From: an uncultured Campylobacterales bacterium
GTDB taxonomy: Bacteria; Campylobacterota; Campylobacteria; Campylobacterales; Arcobacteraceae
Assembly: GCA_947494995.1 (NCBI GenBank)
Contig: CANLWY010000001.1
Location: 806,001 to 870,000, forward strand
Direction: 5' to 3'
Length of the DNA: 64,000 nt
Shown here piece after piece: positions 51,225-59,701 of the stretch (position 1 is the first letter of the stretch; every line of letters starts with the position of its first letter). Made by a program: the position numbers and the translations under genes. The notes below the pieces were generated by a model. That model ran no database searches. It saw only the letters and a list, made by a program, of their open reading frames with translations, and was not told the DNA's origin.

Positions 51225-52799
51225 ATGAATAATGTAAAATCAAAACTTTTTAAACAAAGGCTTTTTAGACTTCATATCGCAGCAGGTGCCTGTTTTTCAA
51301 TAATTATGTATATATCTATATTTTTTGGTATTTTTGCAATTATGCTTCCATATATAAAGACTTGGGAAAAACCTTCAAGACATATTGAACAAATAAATTT
51401 AATGAAAATAGATTATAACTCAATGATTGATGAGGTTTTAAAAGAACCTGATTTTCCACAAAACAATATTATGGTAAATCTTCCAGGTTTTATGGAAGAT
51501 CCTGCTTTAGTAATAACTCATAGATTTACTGAAGCAATTGCTTTTAACCCAAGTACAAAACAGCGTTTAGATAATGAACCTCAAACAGAATCCCATTTAG
51601 CAGAGTTTTTAAATGAACTTCATTATGGGGCTCCCTTAGAAGTTATTGGGAGGATTGTTTTTGGTTTTGTGGCTGTAGGGACAATGTTTTTAATTGTAAC
51701 AGGTTTAATTTTGATAGCTCTTTTTAAATTCAAAAATTCTAGTAAAAACCAACAAGCAGTATTTTCAAAAATTCATGTAAAAACTTTTTCTTGGATTTTT
51801 TTACCTTTCTTTTTGATAGTTTTAAGTGGAGCAGTTATGAATGTTGGATTATTAAGTTCAGCTCCTATGTCTAAGATACTATCTAAAGGTGAATCAAACT
51901 CTATTGATGCAATTGTTGGAACAGTTCTTTTCCCACAAGAGAAAGCAGTAAAAAAAGAGAATATTAAAGCTTCTATGTTACCTTTATCTGAACTATTGGC
52001 AAAAGCTAAACAGATAAATCCTGAACTAACATTAAAACAAGTAAAGCTAGTAAATTGGTATGATAAAAGTGCAAGGGTGGAGATAATAGGCTACAACCCT
52101 TACAAACCTTTTTTAAATGGTGGAATTTTTAATAAACCTTACATAGTTTTAAATGCGACAAATGGTGAGCTTATCAAAAATAAAAAGGTTTTAGATAATG
52201 TATGGCCTGTTTTTGTATCTGAAACAATTTTCTTTTTGCATTTTTTATTTGGTATTGATATTTTTTCAAGGATTGCAGTTGCTATTATAATGGCTTTATG
52301 TTGTATTGCAATTGGTTTTGCAGTTATGCTTTGGCTTGAGAAAAAAGCAAAAGCTTATGAAAACAAGGCTCCATTTTATCATGGGGTAGGAAAGTTTTCA
52401 TTAGCAGCAATGATTGGTATAATTCCAGCAACTAGTACTCTTTTTGTAAATCAATGGCTCCTTCCTTTTGGTTTAGAGGATAGGGTTTTATGGCAACAAG
52501 GAATATTTTACAATACTTGGCTATTTACACTTTTTTGGTCATTTTATAGAATAAACTCATATAAGGCTTCAAAAGAGTTCTTTTTTGTAGGAGGAGTACT
52601 TTTTTCTCTTTCTTCATTATTACATTTATATTTTATGAACTTATCCCCTTTTAAGTTATTGGAAAATGATTTATTTGGTATTTTGGGAGTAGATATAGTT
52701 TTAGTATTACTTGGAATTACATTTATTTATATTTCAAAAAAATTACCAAAAGATAGAAATGAGGCTAAAAAATTTTGGCCTAAGAAAAAGGAGAAATAA
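51225..52799 (+). CDS. PepSY-associated membrane protein (receptor 2 module)
   Basis: 524 residues. The N-terminal LHIAAGACFSIIMYISIFFGIFAIMLPYIKTWEKPSRH parallels the homologue at 39440-40972 (ISTYFGTITLFKPYINSWESTSRH). Four or more membrane helices with a large periplasmic portion; C-terminal half TSTLFVNQWLLPFG and helix cluster also match. Expected to help release iron from the siderophore at the inner membrane. Stop overlaps the next start by one base (TAATG). Confidence 0.87.
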   Translation: MNNVKSKLFKQRLFRLHIAAGACFSIIMYISIFFGIFAIMLPYIKTWEKPSRHIEQINLMKIDYNSMIDEVLKEPDFPQNNIMVNLPGFMEDPALVITHRFTEAIAFNPSTKQRLDNEPQTESHLAEFLNELHYGAPLEVIGRIVFGFVAVGTMFLIVTGLILIALFKFKNSSKNQQAVFSKIHVKTFSWIFLPFFLIVLSGAVMNVGLLSSAPMSKILSKGESNSIDAIVGTVLFPQEKAVKKENIKASMLPLSELLAKAKQINPELTLKQVKLVNWYDKSARVEIIGYNPYKPFLNGGIFNKPYIVLNATNGELIKNKKVLDNVWPVFVSETIFFLHFLFGIDIFSRIAVAIIMALCCIAIGFAVMLWLEKKAKAYENKAPFYHGVGKFSLAAMIGIIPATSTLFVNQWLLPFGLEDRVLWQQGIFYNTWLFTLFWSFYRINSYKASKEFFFVGGVLFSLSSLLHLYFMNLSPFKLLENDLFGILGVDIVLVLLGITFIYISKKLPKDRNEAKKFWPKKKEK

Positions 52800-53290
52800 T
52801 GAAAAAAATATTAATTGCTTTTTGCGTGTTATTCTTACAAACAAATATCTATGCACACTCAATAATTATGAATGTTTTTGATAATGATGATGGAACTATT
52901 AGTATAGAAGGAGTTTTTAATACAGGTGAGAGTGCTCAAGGTGCACTAGTAAAATTTGAAGCAGTAAATGGTGGAGAAGTACTTTTTCAAAAAAGACTTC
53001 CTGATGAGGGGGAGTTAGTTGTTGATATTCCAAAGGTCAAATATAAGATTGTACTTGATGGAGGGTCAGGGCATAAAGTAGTAAAACATGGAATTGCACC
53101 TGAAGAAGGTTTTATAGAAGAGGAAAGAAAGGAAGTTGAAGGAAATGATAAGAAAGAAAAAACAAATATGAAGTTTTCTTCAAGTAATGCTGTTACTTTG
53201 TCAATAGTTTTAGCTTTTTTACTGTTGTTTGCAATATTATTTATTAGTATAAAAAATACAAATAAGATATTAGAAAAGATTAGAACTTAG
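52799..53290 (+). CDS. Small periplasmic protein with C-terminal anchor (receptor 2 module)
   Basis: 163 residues: signal peptide ending IYAHS, beta domain with DNDDGTISIEGVFNTGESAQGALVKF and IPKVKYKIVLDGGSGHKV, an acidic-basic linker, and a C-terminal helix (NAVTLSIVLAFLLLFAILFISI). Homologous to 38992-39438. The mature form again starts with His-Ser. Conserved order in both modules implies a shared role with the PepSY protein. Not a family I can name. Confidence 0.75.
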   Translation: MKKILIAFCVLFLQTNIYAHSIIMNVFDNDDGTISIEGVFNTGESAQGALVKFEAVNGGEVLFQKRLPDEGELVVDIPKVKYKIVLDGGSGHKVVKHGIAPEEGFIEEERKEVEGNDKKEKTNMKFSSSNAVTLSIVLAFLLLFAILFISIKNTNKILEKIRT

Positions 53291-53350
53291 TAATAGGTGC
53301 AATTTTCTTGTCTTGAGGATGGATCATGTAAGAGCTTTTTTAGTTAAAAT

Positions 53351-53365
53351 TGATTATGATTATCG
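53351..53365. promoter_or_regulatory. Fur-like box before the TonB2 operon
   Basis: TGATTATGATTATCG differs from consensus at two positions. Further on, TTTTGTGATT and TTTGTGTCAT (about 53385-53401) resemble the TGTGATT motif of the receptor promoters, but with 9-bp rather than 11-bp spacing. The remainder of 53291-53459 is AT-rich leader. Confidence 0.5.
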
Positions 53366-53459
53366 AAATTATGTATTTTTTATTTTGTGATTTTTGTGTC
53401 ATTTTATTTTGCAATAATAACAATGACTATTAATATTTATATATAAATAAAGGAAAAAA

Positions 53460-54209
53460 ATGAATAAGTTTTGTAAAACAGCAATTGTTTTATCTATTTT
53501 ACAAATATCACTTTTAGCAAACCCCGTTGATAAATCTGTAAAAGTGATTGAAAAGACTAATAACCAGTTAAAGTCGTATCAAAAGCAAATTGATAAGAAT
53601 GAACTTACTAGAGAAGAGCTTTTAAATGAGTATAAGTTTACGAATTCAAGTTTAAAAAGTACAAAAAAATATAATGAGCAATTAGGAAAGATTGTAAAAT
53701 CTCAAGAAGATGAAATATCTAGCTTAGATCAACAATTAGTTGATATAGAAGAAACTCAAAAAAATATTTTCCCTCTTATGAAAGATATGATTAAATCTCT
53801 AAGAAGCTTAATTGAACAAGATACACCATTTTTACTTGAAGAAAGAATGAATAGAGTTTCTAAACTTGAAAGTTCTCTAGATAGAGCAGATATTCAAACT
53901 CACGAAAAATATAGAATTATTCTAGAAGCATTTAAAATAGAGTATGACTATGCAAAATCTATTGAATCTTATCAAGATAAAATTGATGATAAAACTTACA
54001 ATTTCCTAAGACTTGGTAGAACTGCTCTTTATTATCAAAGTTTAGATTTAAAAGATTATGGGTATTTCAATAAAGAGAATATGTCTTGGGAAAAAATTAC
54101 AGACATGACTTCAAAATCAAATATTAGAAAAGCAATTAAAATAGCTAAAAAACAACAAAATGTTTCTTTATTAAACCTTCCATTTTTAGCTAAGAAGGAA
54201 TCAAAATGA
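53460..54209 (+). CDS. DUF3450 periplasmic coiled-coil protein of TonB2 system
   Basis: 249 residues: signal peptide (TAIVLSILQISLLANP) then a long coiled coil (KSYQKQIDKNELTREELLNEY through LVDIEETQKNIFPLMKDM) and a helical C-terminal part with LRLGRTALYYQS, the DUF3450 hallmark. The family occurs at the head of TonB2-type operons with a TtpC-like ExbB protein, as here, and is thought to support that complex in the periplasm. AAAGGAAAAAA precedes the ATG; its stop overlaps the next gene by 4 nt. Confidence 0.85.
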   Translation: MNKFCKTAIVLSILQISLLANPVDKSVKVIEKTNNQLKSYQKQIDKNELTREELLNEYKFTNSSLKSTKKYNEQLGKIVKSQEDEISSLDQQLVDIEETQKNIFPLMKDMIKSLRSLIEQDTPFLLEERMNRVSKLESSLDRADIQTHEKYRIILEAFKIEYDYAKSIESYQDKIDDKTYNFLRLGRTALYYQSLDLKDYGYFNKENMSWEKITDMTSKSNIRKAIKIAKKQQNVSLLNLPFLAKKESK

Positions 54210-55519
54210 TTAGATATTTATTAACTATTATACTTTTTACAACACTATGCTTTGCATTAAATTTAGAAGGACTTTTACAAAGCGTTAAAAAAGATTCAAA
54301 TATAGAATTAGTAAATGAAAAACAAAGACTACAAGAGTTTATAAATAATAAAAACCAACAAGCAGCAATGCTTGTAAAAGCAAAAGCAAACTTAGCTGTA
54401 GTAGAAGCAGAAAGTGATAAATTAAAAAAAGCTATAGATGCTAATGAATTAATATTGGAACAAAAAGAGACTGAACTTGAATCAAAAGCGGCAAGTCTAG
54501 GTGAAATGTTTGGTAGTGTAAGACAAACTTCTGCTGATTTTCTTACAAATTTTCAAAGCTCACTTACTGCATCACAAGATCCGGCAAAAGAAGAACTTTT
54601 ATTAAAGTTTGCAAACTCTAAAAAGTTGCCAAACCTTGAAGAACTTACTTTGTTTTGGCATTCAATGTTAGATGAGATTATTAAATCTGGAAACATCTCA
54701 AAATATGATGCAAATGTTATTTTGAATACAGGTGAAAAATCAAATGAAGCAGTAACAAGAGTAGGTCTTTTTGCCGCTGTTGCAAATGGAAAATATTTAA
54801 CTTATTCAAATGATATGAAATCATTAGTAGAACTTGCTGTTCAGCCAAGAAATACTGTTTTAGATGAAGCAAAAGTTTTTGAGCAAAGTGATGATATAAA
54901 AAATATAACAATTGATCCTTCAAGAGGAACACTGTTTCAAATGTTAGAAAATAACCCTACAATTTTAGATAGAGTTAATCAAGGTGGAGTAGTAGGTTAT
55001 GTAATCATTGCCCTTGGAGCTATGGGATTACTTTTTGCTTTATTTAAAATATTGATTTTGACTATATATTCAGTAAAGATCAAAAGTCAAATCAAAAATC
55101 TTGATACTCCAAAAACAACAAATTCACTTGGAAAAATAGCAAGTATATTTTATGAAAATGTAAATGATTCTATAAATGATTTAGAAATTAAAGTTGGTGA
55201 AGCGATAATCAAAGAAACAAATAAGATTAAAAAAGGTCAAAGTTTTGTGAAACTTTTAGCCGCTGTTACACCACTTTTAGGACTATTAGGAACCGTTACA
55301 GGTATGATTGCAACTTTCCAAGCAATCACTCTTTTTGGAACAGGTGATCCAAAACTTATGGCAGGTGGAATTTCAACTGCACTTATTACAACAGTATTAG
55401 GTCTAATTACTGCAGTTCCATTACTTTTTGCTTATACATATATCTCTTCAAAAGCAGATTCCCTAATCTCAATTTTAGAAGAACAAAGTATAGGTTTATT
55501 AGCTAAAACAATAAAATGA
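54206..55519 (+). CDS. TtpC-like MotA/TolQ/ExbB protein with periplasmic extension
   Basis: 437 residues. Signal peptide, ~230-residue periplasmic coiled-coil region, then the ExbB-type three-helix module (VVGYVIIALGAMGLLFALF, LLAAVTPLLGLLGTVTGMIATFQAI, STALITTVLGLITAVPLLFAY). The extended form is TtpC of Vibrio TonB2 systems, needed for ferric-siderophore uptake. Overlaps neighbours on both sides by 4 nt. Partner of the standard ExbB encoded next. Confidence 0.9.
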   Translation: MIRYLLTIILFTTLCFALNLEGLLQSVKKDSNIELVNEKQRLQEFINNKNQQAAMLVKAKANLAVVEAESDKLKKAIDANELILEQKETELESKAASLGEMFGSVRQTSADFLTNFQSSLTASQDPAKEELLLKFANSKKLPNLEELTLFWHSMLDEIIKSGNISKYDANVILNTGEKSNEAVTRVGLFAAVANGKYLTYSNDMKSLVELAVQPRNTVLDEAKVFEQSDDIKNITIDPSRGTLFQMLENNPTILDRVNQGGVVGYVIIALGAMGLLFALFKILILTIYSVKIKSQIKNLDTPKTTNSLGKIASIFYENVNDSINDLEIKVGEAIIKETNKIKKGQSFVKLLAAVTPLLGLLGTVTGMIATFQAITLFGTGDPKLMAGGISTALITTVLGLITAVPLLFAYTYISSKADSLISILEEQSIGLLAKTIK

Positions 55520-56034
55520 TTGAATTATATTTAGACGATTTATTAGGCTTTTTTGAAAAAGGTGGTTTAGTTTTATACCTTGTATTTGCAATAGCACTTT
55601 TTTTATGGACTTTTTTAGTTGAGAGATATATTTATGTTCATTATACATATAGAAAAGATAAGAAAATACTTTTTGAAGAGATAAAACAAATAAGTCAAAG
55701 TAATAAATTTAAAGATGAGATAAAAAGGTATTTACTTGAGAGAAGTTCTTTAAAACTAGGTTCTGGACTTGAGTTTATAAAAACTTTGATAATAGTTTGT
55801 CCACTAGTTGGACTTCTTGGCACTGTTACAGGTATGATTGAAGTATTTGATGTTATGGCTATTACCGGAACAAGTAATGTAAAATCAATGGCAAATGGTG
55901 TTTCAATGGCAACAATCCCTACAATGGCAGGGATGGTAGTTGCATTAAGTGGAATATTATTTGAAAAGAGATTAGAACTTACAATTAAACAAAAAAAACA
56001 AACACTTGAATTTGAAATTTCAAAGGCTATATAG
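55516..56034 (+). CDS. exbB: ExbB proton-channel subunit
   Basis: 172 residues with three membrane helices and the MotA/TolQ/ExbB core IVCPLVGLLGTVTGMIEVFDVMA and SMATIPTMAGMVVALSGILFE. Forms the inner-membrane proton channel with ExbD to energise TonB. Its stop is directly followed by the exbD ATG. Confidence 0.93.
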   Translation: MIELYLDDLLGFFEKGGLVLYLVFAIALFLWTFLVERYIYVHYTYRKDKKILFEEIKQISQSNKFKDEIKRYLLERSSLKLGSGLEFIKTLIIVCPLVGLLGTVTGMIEVFDVMAITGTSNVKSMANGVSMATIPTMAGMVVALSGILFEKRLELTIKQKKQTLEFEISKAI

Positions 56035-56445
56035 ATGAGAAGATTTTCACAAAAAAAGAGTAAAGAAGAGACTGAAATAAATTTGACACCAATGCTTGAT
56101 GTTGTATTTATTATGCTTATATTTTTTATTGTAACAACATCTTTTGTAAAAGAAACAGGAATTGAGGTAAACAGACCTAGTGCAAAATCTGCAAAAAGTA
56201 AATCAAAAGCAAATATTTTAATTGCTATTAGAAATAATAATGAAATATGGATAGATAAAAGAATGGTTGATATTAGATCAGTACGCGCAAATATTGAAAG
56301 GTTAAAAGCTGAAAATAATTCACAAAGTAGTGTTATTATTCAATCAGATACTGAGTCTAAAACAGGTGTTTTAGTTAAAGTTATGGATCAAGTAAGACTT
56401 GCTGGTATTTTTAATATCTCTATTTCAGCATTAAAAGATAATTAG
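56035..56445 (+). CDS. exbD: ExbD biopolymer transport protein
   Basis: 136 residues: short cytoplasmic start, single membrane helix with the essential aspartate in INLTPMLDVVFIMLIFFIVTT, and a periplasmic domain (NILIAIRNNNEIWID...VIIQSDTESKTG). Complexed with ExbB. One base separates it from tonB. Confidence 0.95.
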   Translation: MRRFSQKKSKEETEINLTPMLDVVFIMLIFFIVTTSFVKETGIEVNRPSAKSAKSKSKANILIAIRNNNEIWIDKRMVDIRSVRANIERLKAENNSQSSVIIQSDTESKTGVLVKVMDQVRLAGIFNISISALKDN

Positions 56446-56446
56446 T

Positions 56447-57079
56447 ATGAGAATATTTTTTGCTCTAGTTTTTGGTGTTCTAATTAGTATAGGACTCTTT
56501 TTTGGTATGCATTTAATGATTAGTAGTGAAGGCAAATCTATAAAAGAAACAAAAAAAAAACCTCATTTAGTCTATTTAAGTGAAAAAAGAGATACAAAAA
56601 TTGAAAAGAAAAAGAGAATTAAGCCAAAAGAACCACCCAAAAAAGAACCTATTAAACAGATAAAAATCATTAAAACAAATATTCCAAAAATCAATCAAAA
56701 GGTAAATGTAAAACCTTTAAAAACTGTTGTACCAAAAAATATTGATATTTCTGCAATTTCATCTTTAAGTGGTGCACAAGTAGCATCTGCTGTTACAATA
56801 GAAAAACCTAGTTTATATGATGCAAATTCTTTAAAAATTGTGAGGAAGGTAAATCCTAGGTATCCTAGACGGGCGAAGATGAAAAAACAACAAGGTTCTG
56901 TACAACTACAATTTTTAATTTCTAAAGATGGTAGTGTTTCAAATGTAGTAGTGCTATCTTCTAATCCAAAAGGAGCTTTTGATAAAGCTTCAATTAAAGC
57001 GATTAAGAGATGGAAATTTAAAGCAAGTAGTGAAGAGAAAAACGCGACAATAACATTTAATTTTAGGTTGGCAAAATGA
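56447..57079 (+). CDS. tonB: TonB energy-transducing protein
   Basis: 210 residues: N-terminal membrane helix (IFFALVFGVLISIGLFFGMHLM), a Lys/Pro-rich periplasmic span (RIKPKEPPKKEPIKQIK), and the C-terminal domain VNPRYPRRAKMKKQQGSVQLQF ... AFDKASIKAIKRWKF that contacts TonB boxes. It probably serves the three receptors in this window, since it is the only TonB seen here. It overlaps the TPR gene by 4 nt. Confidence 0.93.
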   Translation: MRIFFALVFGVLISIGLFFGMHLMISSEGKSIKETKKKPHLVYLSEKRDTKIEKKKRIKPKEPPKKEPIKQIKIIKTNIPKINQKVNVKPLKTVVPKNIDISAISSLSGAQVASAVTIEKPSLYDANSLKIVRKVNPRYPRRAKMKKQQGSVQLQFLISKDGSVSNVVVLSSNPKGAFDKASIKAIKRWKFKASSEEKNATITFNFRLAK

Positions 57080-58242
57080 GAAAATTAATAGTTCTATTTT
57101 TAATAGTTTCAAGTGTAGTTTTTGCAAAGAATACAATTTCAAAAGAGGCTTATAATATATTGCAAAAAGCAAATAAAATGATTGAAAAAAAGCAATATTC
57201 AAGTGCTAAAAATCTTTTGACACCACTTACAAACAGTAGTGAAAATCTAATGGAGAAAACCTATGCTCTTCAGTTATTGGCAAATATTTATGTAAACCAA
57301 GATAAATATAAACAAGTTGCAAAATATTATGAAAAGATTTTAAACCTAAATACTTTAGAAAAAAAAGATAATGATAAGATGAAGTTCTCTTTATCACAAA
57401 TTTATTTTAGTGAGTCTTTATATAGTAAAAGTATTAGATATTCATTAGAGCTTTTAAATGCCCCAGGAATAAAAAAATCAAGACTTCATGAAAATCTTGC
57501 AATTGCTTATTATCATAATAAACAGTATTCAAAAAGTATTCCTTATATTAGAAAAACTATTAAAAGTAAAAAGAAAAAAGAAAATTGGTATAGAATGTTA
57601 TACTCTGCACAAATAGAATCAAGAGCTTATAAAGGTGCTATAGGTACATTAAAATATATGGTAAAAGTTTATCCAAAAGAAGAGTATTGGATGCAGTTAA
57701 TTTCTATTTATCAAAAAACAAAAAAATATAAAAAGGCTTTAGCTACAATGGAGCTTGCATATAGAAAAGGTGCTGTAAGTAAGGGAAAAAATCTTATGTA
57801 TTTAGTTAGTGTTTTAACTCAAAATGGAGTTTATAATAAAGCAGCTAAATATGTTCAGGATGGAGTAAATAACAAAATCATAAAAAATTCAAGAAAAAAC
57901 TTTGATATTCTTGTTTCTTGCTATTTAAATGCAAAGAATTATAAAAAACTTGTTTCTAAATTAATAACTTCAAAATATGCAAAAACACCAAAGTATAAAA
58001 TTCTTCTAGCAAATATTTATTACAATAATAATCAACATAAAAGTGCGATTAATACTTTAAAAAACTATAGCTTCAAAAAAGGTTCAAAGTATGATGGGCA
58101 AAAGTATATTATGATGGCATTATCTTCATATGAATTAGAAAATGAAAACTCTTCTAAAGAGTTTCTTAAAAAAGCGACATTAAATGCATATGAGAAAAAG
58201 AGGGCTTTCTCAATCGCTAAGGATTTAGGTTATAAAATCTAA
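57076..58242 (+). CDS. TPR protein closing the TonB2 operon
   Basis: 388 residues: signal peptide (LIVLFLIVSSVVFA), then at least eight TPR-type helical pairs (YSSAKNLLTPLTNSSENL, YYEKILNLNTLEKKD, AYYHNKQYSKSIPYIRKTI, KYKKALATMELAYRKGAVS). Periplasmic TPR proteins of this sort are the usual sixth member of TonB2 operons and help TonB span to the outer membrane. Ends in a strong hairpin. Confidence 0.87.
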   Translation: MRKLIVLFLIVSSVVFAKNTISKEAYNILQKANKMIEKKQYSSAKNLLTPLTNSSENLMEKTYALQLLANIYVNQDKYKQVAKYYEKILNLNTLEKKDNDKMKFSLSQIYFSESLYSKSIRYSLELLNAPGIKKSRLHENLAIAYYHNKQYSKSIPYIRKTIKSKKKKENWYRMLYSAQIESRAYKGAIGTLKYMVKVYPKEEYWMQLISIYQKTKKYKKALATMELAYRKGAVSKGKNLMYLVSVLTQNGVYNKAAKYVQDGVNNKIIKNSRKNFDILVSCYLNAKNYKKLVSKLITSKYAKTPKYKILLANIYYNNNQHKSAINTLKNYSFKKGSKYDGQKYIMMALSSYELENENSSKEFLKKATLNAYEKKRAFSIAKDLGYKI

Positions 58243-58248
58243 ATCCTT
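58219..58248 (+). terminator. Terminator of the TonB2 operon
   Basis: AAGGATTTAG and CTAAATCCTT pair perfectly (10 bp) around a 10-nt loop that contains most of the final codons; CTTTATTTGATT follows. Confidence 0.65.
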
Positions 58249-58341
58249 CTTTATTTGATTACTTATAAACTAAATATATAAATAAAAATCTAATCTGCCT
58301 TATTTGTTTAAAGAGAAATTAACATATATAATATATAATAT

Positions 58342-58356
58342 CAATAATAATTATCA
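58342..58356. promoter_or_regulatory. Fur-like box before the ankyrin-sodN-sodX operon
   Basis: CAATAATAATTATCA matches at all but the first two positions and lies 17 nt before the ankyrin gene start. Iron repression of Ni-SOD would make physiological sense. Confidence 0.5.
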
Positions 58357-58373
58357 ATACTATAAGGATTGCT

Positions 58374-58979
58374 ATGAGTAATAATCATCTAGCTCATATG
58401 GATGATTTGTCAGATCTATTATTGACAAATCTTCATAATGAAAAGACATTTAAACAATTAATATTTAATGGTGCAGACATAAATTATCAAAATGATTCTG
58501 GATGGACAGTCTTTTTTGAAGCTATAGTTAATGGATACGAACAAAGAGTTCTTGATATTATAGAGCTAGGGGTTAAGCTAGAACATAGAGACAGTAATGG
58601 AAGAAATGCATTGTTTTGGGCTATTTATTCTCAAAACTATTCAATCGTAAAATTACTTGTATCTTTAAATATTAATTTATTAGTACATGATAAAGAAAAT
58701 TTATTTGCATTACATTATTGTGTTTTTAAAGGAAGGTTAGATTTTATCCAACTTATTTTAGATAATGGCGTACATGTAGATAAAACAGATTATTTAAATG
58801 CAACATCTTTATTCTATGCTTTTATGTACAAAAATATAGAGGTTGCAGAGTATCTTATAGAAAATGGTGCAAATATTTATCATAAAGATAAGTTTGGAAA
58901 TAGTGCTTATTCAATGGCACAAAAATTAGATTTAAATATAGAAATAAAGGACAATTATGAAAAGTTTAGAGTTAGTTAA
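58374..58979 (+). CDS. Ankyrin-repeat protein linked to Ni-SOD
   Basis: 201 residues, cytoplasmic. Four to five ankyrin repeats can be read: LIFNGADINYQNDSGWTVFF, DIIELGVKLEHRDSNGRNAL, LLVSLNINLLVHDKENLFAL, LILDNGVHVDKTDYLNATS and LIENGANIYHKDKFGNSAY. No enzymatic motif. Overlaps sodN by 23 bp, so it is cotranscribed and coupled. In Campylobacter and Pseudomonas small ankyrin proteins adjacent to catalase assist its haem loading or activity; by analogy this could assist Ni-SOD maturation, which is inference. Confidence 0.85.
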   Translation: MSNNHLAHMDDLSDLLLTNLHNEKTFKQLIFNGADINYQNDSGWTVFFEAIVNGYEQRVLDIIELGVKLEHRDSNGRNALFWAIYSQNYSIVKLLVSLNINLLVHDKENLFALHYCVFKGRLDFIQLILDNGVHVDKTDYLNATSLFYAFMYKNIEVAEYLIENGANIYHKDKFGNSAYSMAQKLDLNIEIKDNYEKFRVS

Positions 58980-59412
58980 AGCACATTGCGATGTACCTTG
59001 TGGGATTTATGATCCAATTTCTGCACAAATTGCAGCATTAAGTGTTATTAGAGTGATTGATTTAATGGAAGGATTAGAGAAATCAAATTCATTAGAGTAT
59101 GTTAATACAATCTCAAGACACGTTGCAGTAAAAGAAGATGAAGCGGAAAAAGTAAAACATGAAGTAAGAATTATTTGGGGAGATTTTATTAAACCTCCAA
59201 TGGTAGAAAAATATCCAAATGTACATGAATTAGTTCATAGAATCATGGCTCTTGGAAGTGCAAATAGACAACATATTTCAAGAGCAAAAGCTGTTGATTT
59301 ATTAGAAGCAGTAAATGAGTTTGCAGAGATTTTCTGGGCATTAAAAGAAGTAGAAACTAAGAAAGTAAAAGCAAACTATGCTCCTAATGAAGAGATTGTA
59401 GTTCCAGCTTAA
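58957..59412 (+). CDS. sodN: Nickel superoxide dismutase (SodN)
   Basis: 151 residues. Short propeptide MKSLELVKA followed by the nickel hook HCDVPCGIY: His1, Cys2, Pro5, Cys6, Gly7 and Tyr9 of the mature enzyme are all present, so cleavage is expected between Ala9 and His10. The rest is the usual four-helix bundle. Converts superoxide to peroxide and oxygen without iron or manganese. AAGGACAATT sits 6 nt before the ATG. Followed with one-base overlap by its processing protease. Confidence 0.96.
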   Translation: MKSLELVKAHCDVPCGIYDPISAQIAALSVIRVIDLMEGLEKSNSLEYVNTISRHVAVKEDEAEKVKHEVRIIWGDFIKPPMVEKYPNVHELVHRIMALGSANRQHISRAKAVDLLEAVNEFAEIFWALKEVETKKVKANYAPNEEIVVPA

Positions 59413-59687
59413 TGTTTAAACTATTAAAAATAGAAGGGGATTCAATGTATCCCTTTCTAAAAGATGGGGATAAGATTCTTTGTATTAAACCTTTTTTTAA
59501 TTTCTTAAAAGAGAATGATATAGTTATATTTAATTATGAAAAAGAAGGACTGATGATAAAAAGACTTACTAAAATAAATTGGCAAGGATACTATGTGGAA
59601 GGTACTACTCCATACAGTATTGATAGTTCTATATTTGGATACCTTGAAAAAAAAGATATTCTTTATAAAATGATTTTGAAGTTTTAG
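59412..59687 (+). CDS. sodX: SodX, Ni-SOD maturation signal-peptidase-like protease
   Basis: 91 residues of the S24/S26 type with the catalytic serine in EGDSMYPFL (Ser11) and lysine in MIKRL (Lys50). Small, without a membrane helix, the form that trims the Ni-SOD propeptide to free the nickel-binding His1. Position right after sodN (TAATG overlap) is the standard arrangement. Confidence 0.92.
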   Translation: MFKLLKIEGDSMYPFLKDGDKILCIKPFFNFLKENDIVIFNYEKEGLMIKRLTKINWQGYYVEGTTPYSIDSSIFGYLEKKDILYKMILKF

Positions 59688-59701
59688 ACAAAATAAATAA
59701 A

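Noticed and set aside
53385-53401. A third TGTGATT-type regulator site before the TonB2 operon
   Set aside because: TGTGAT and TGTGTC are 9 bp apart instead of 11 and the second copy is imperfect, so it is noted only as a weak resemblance.
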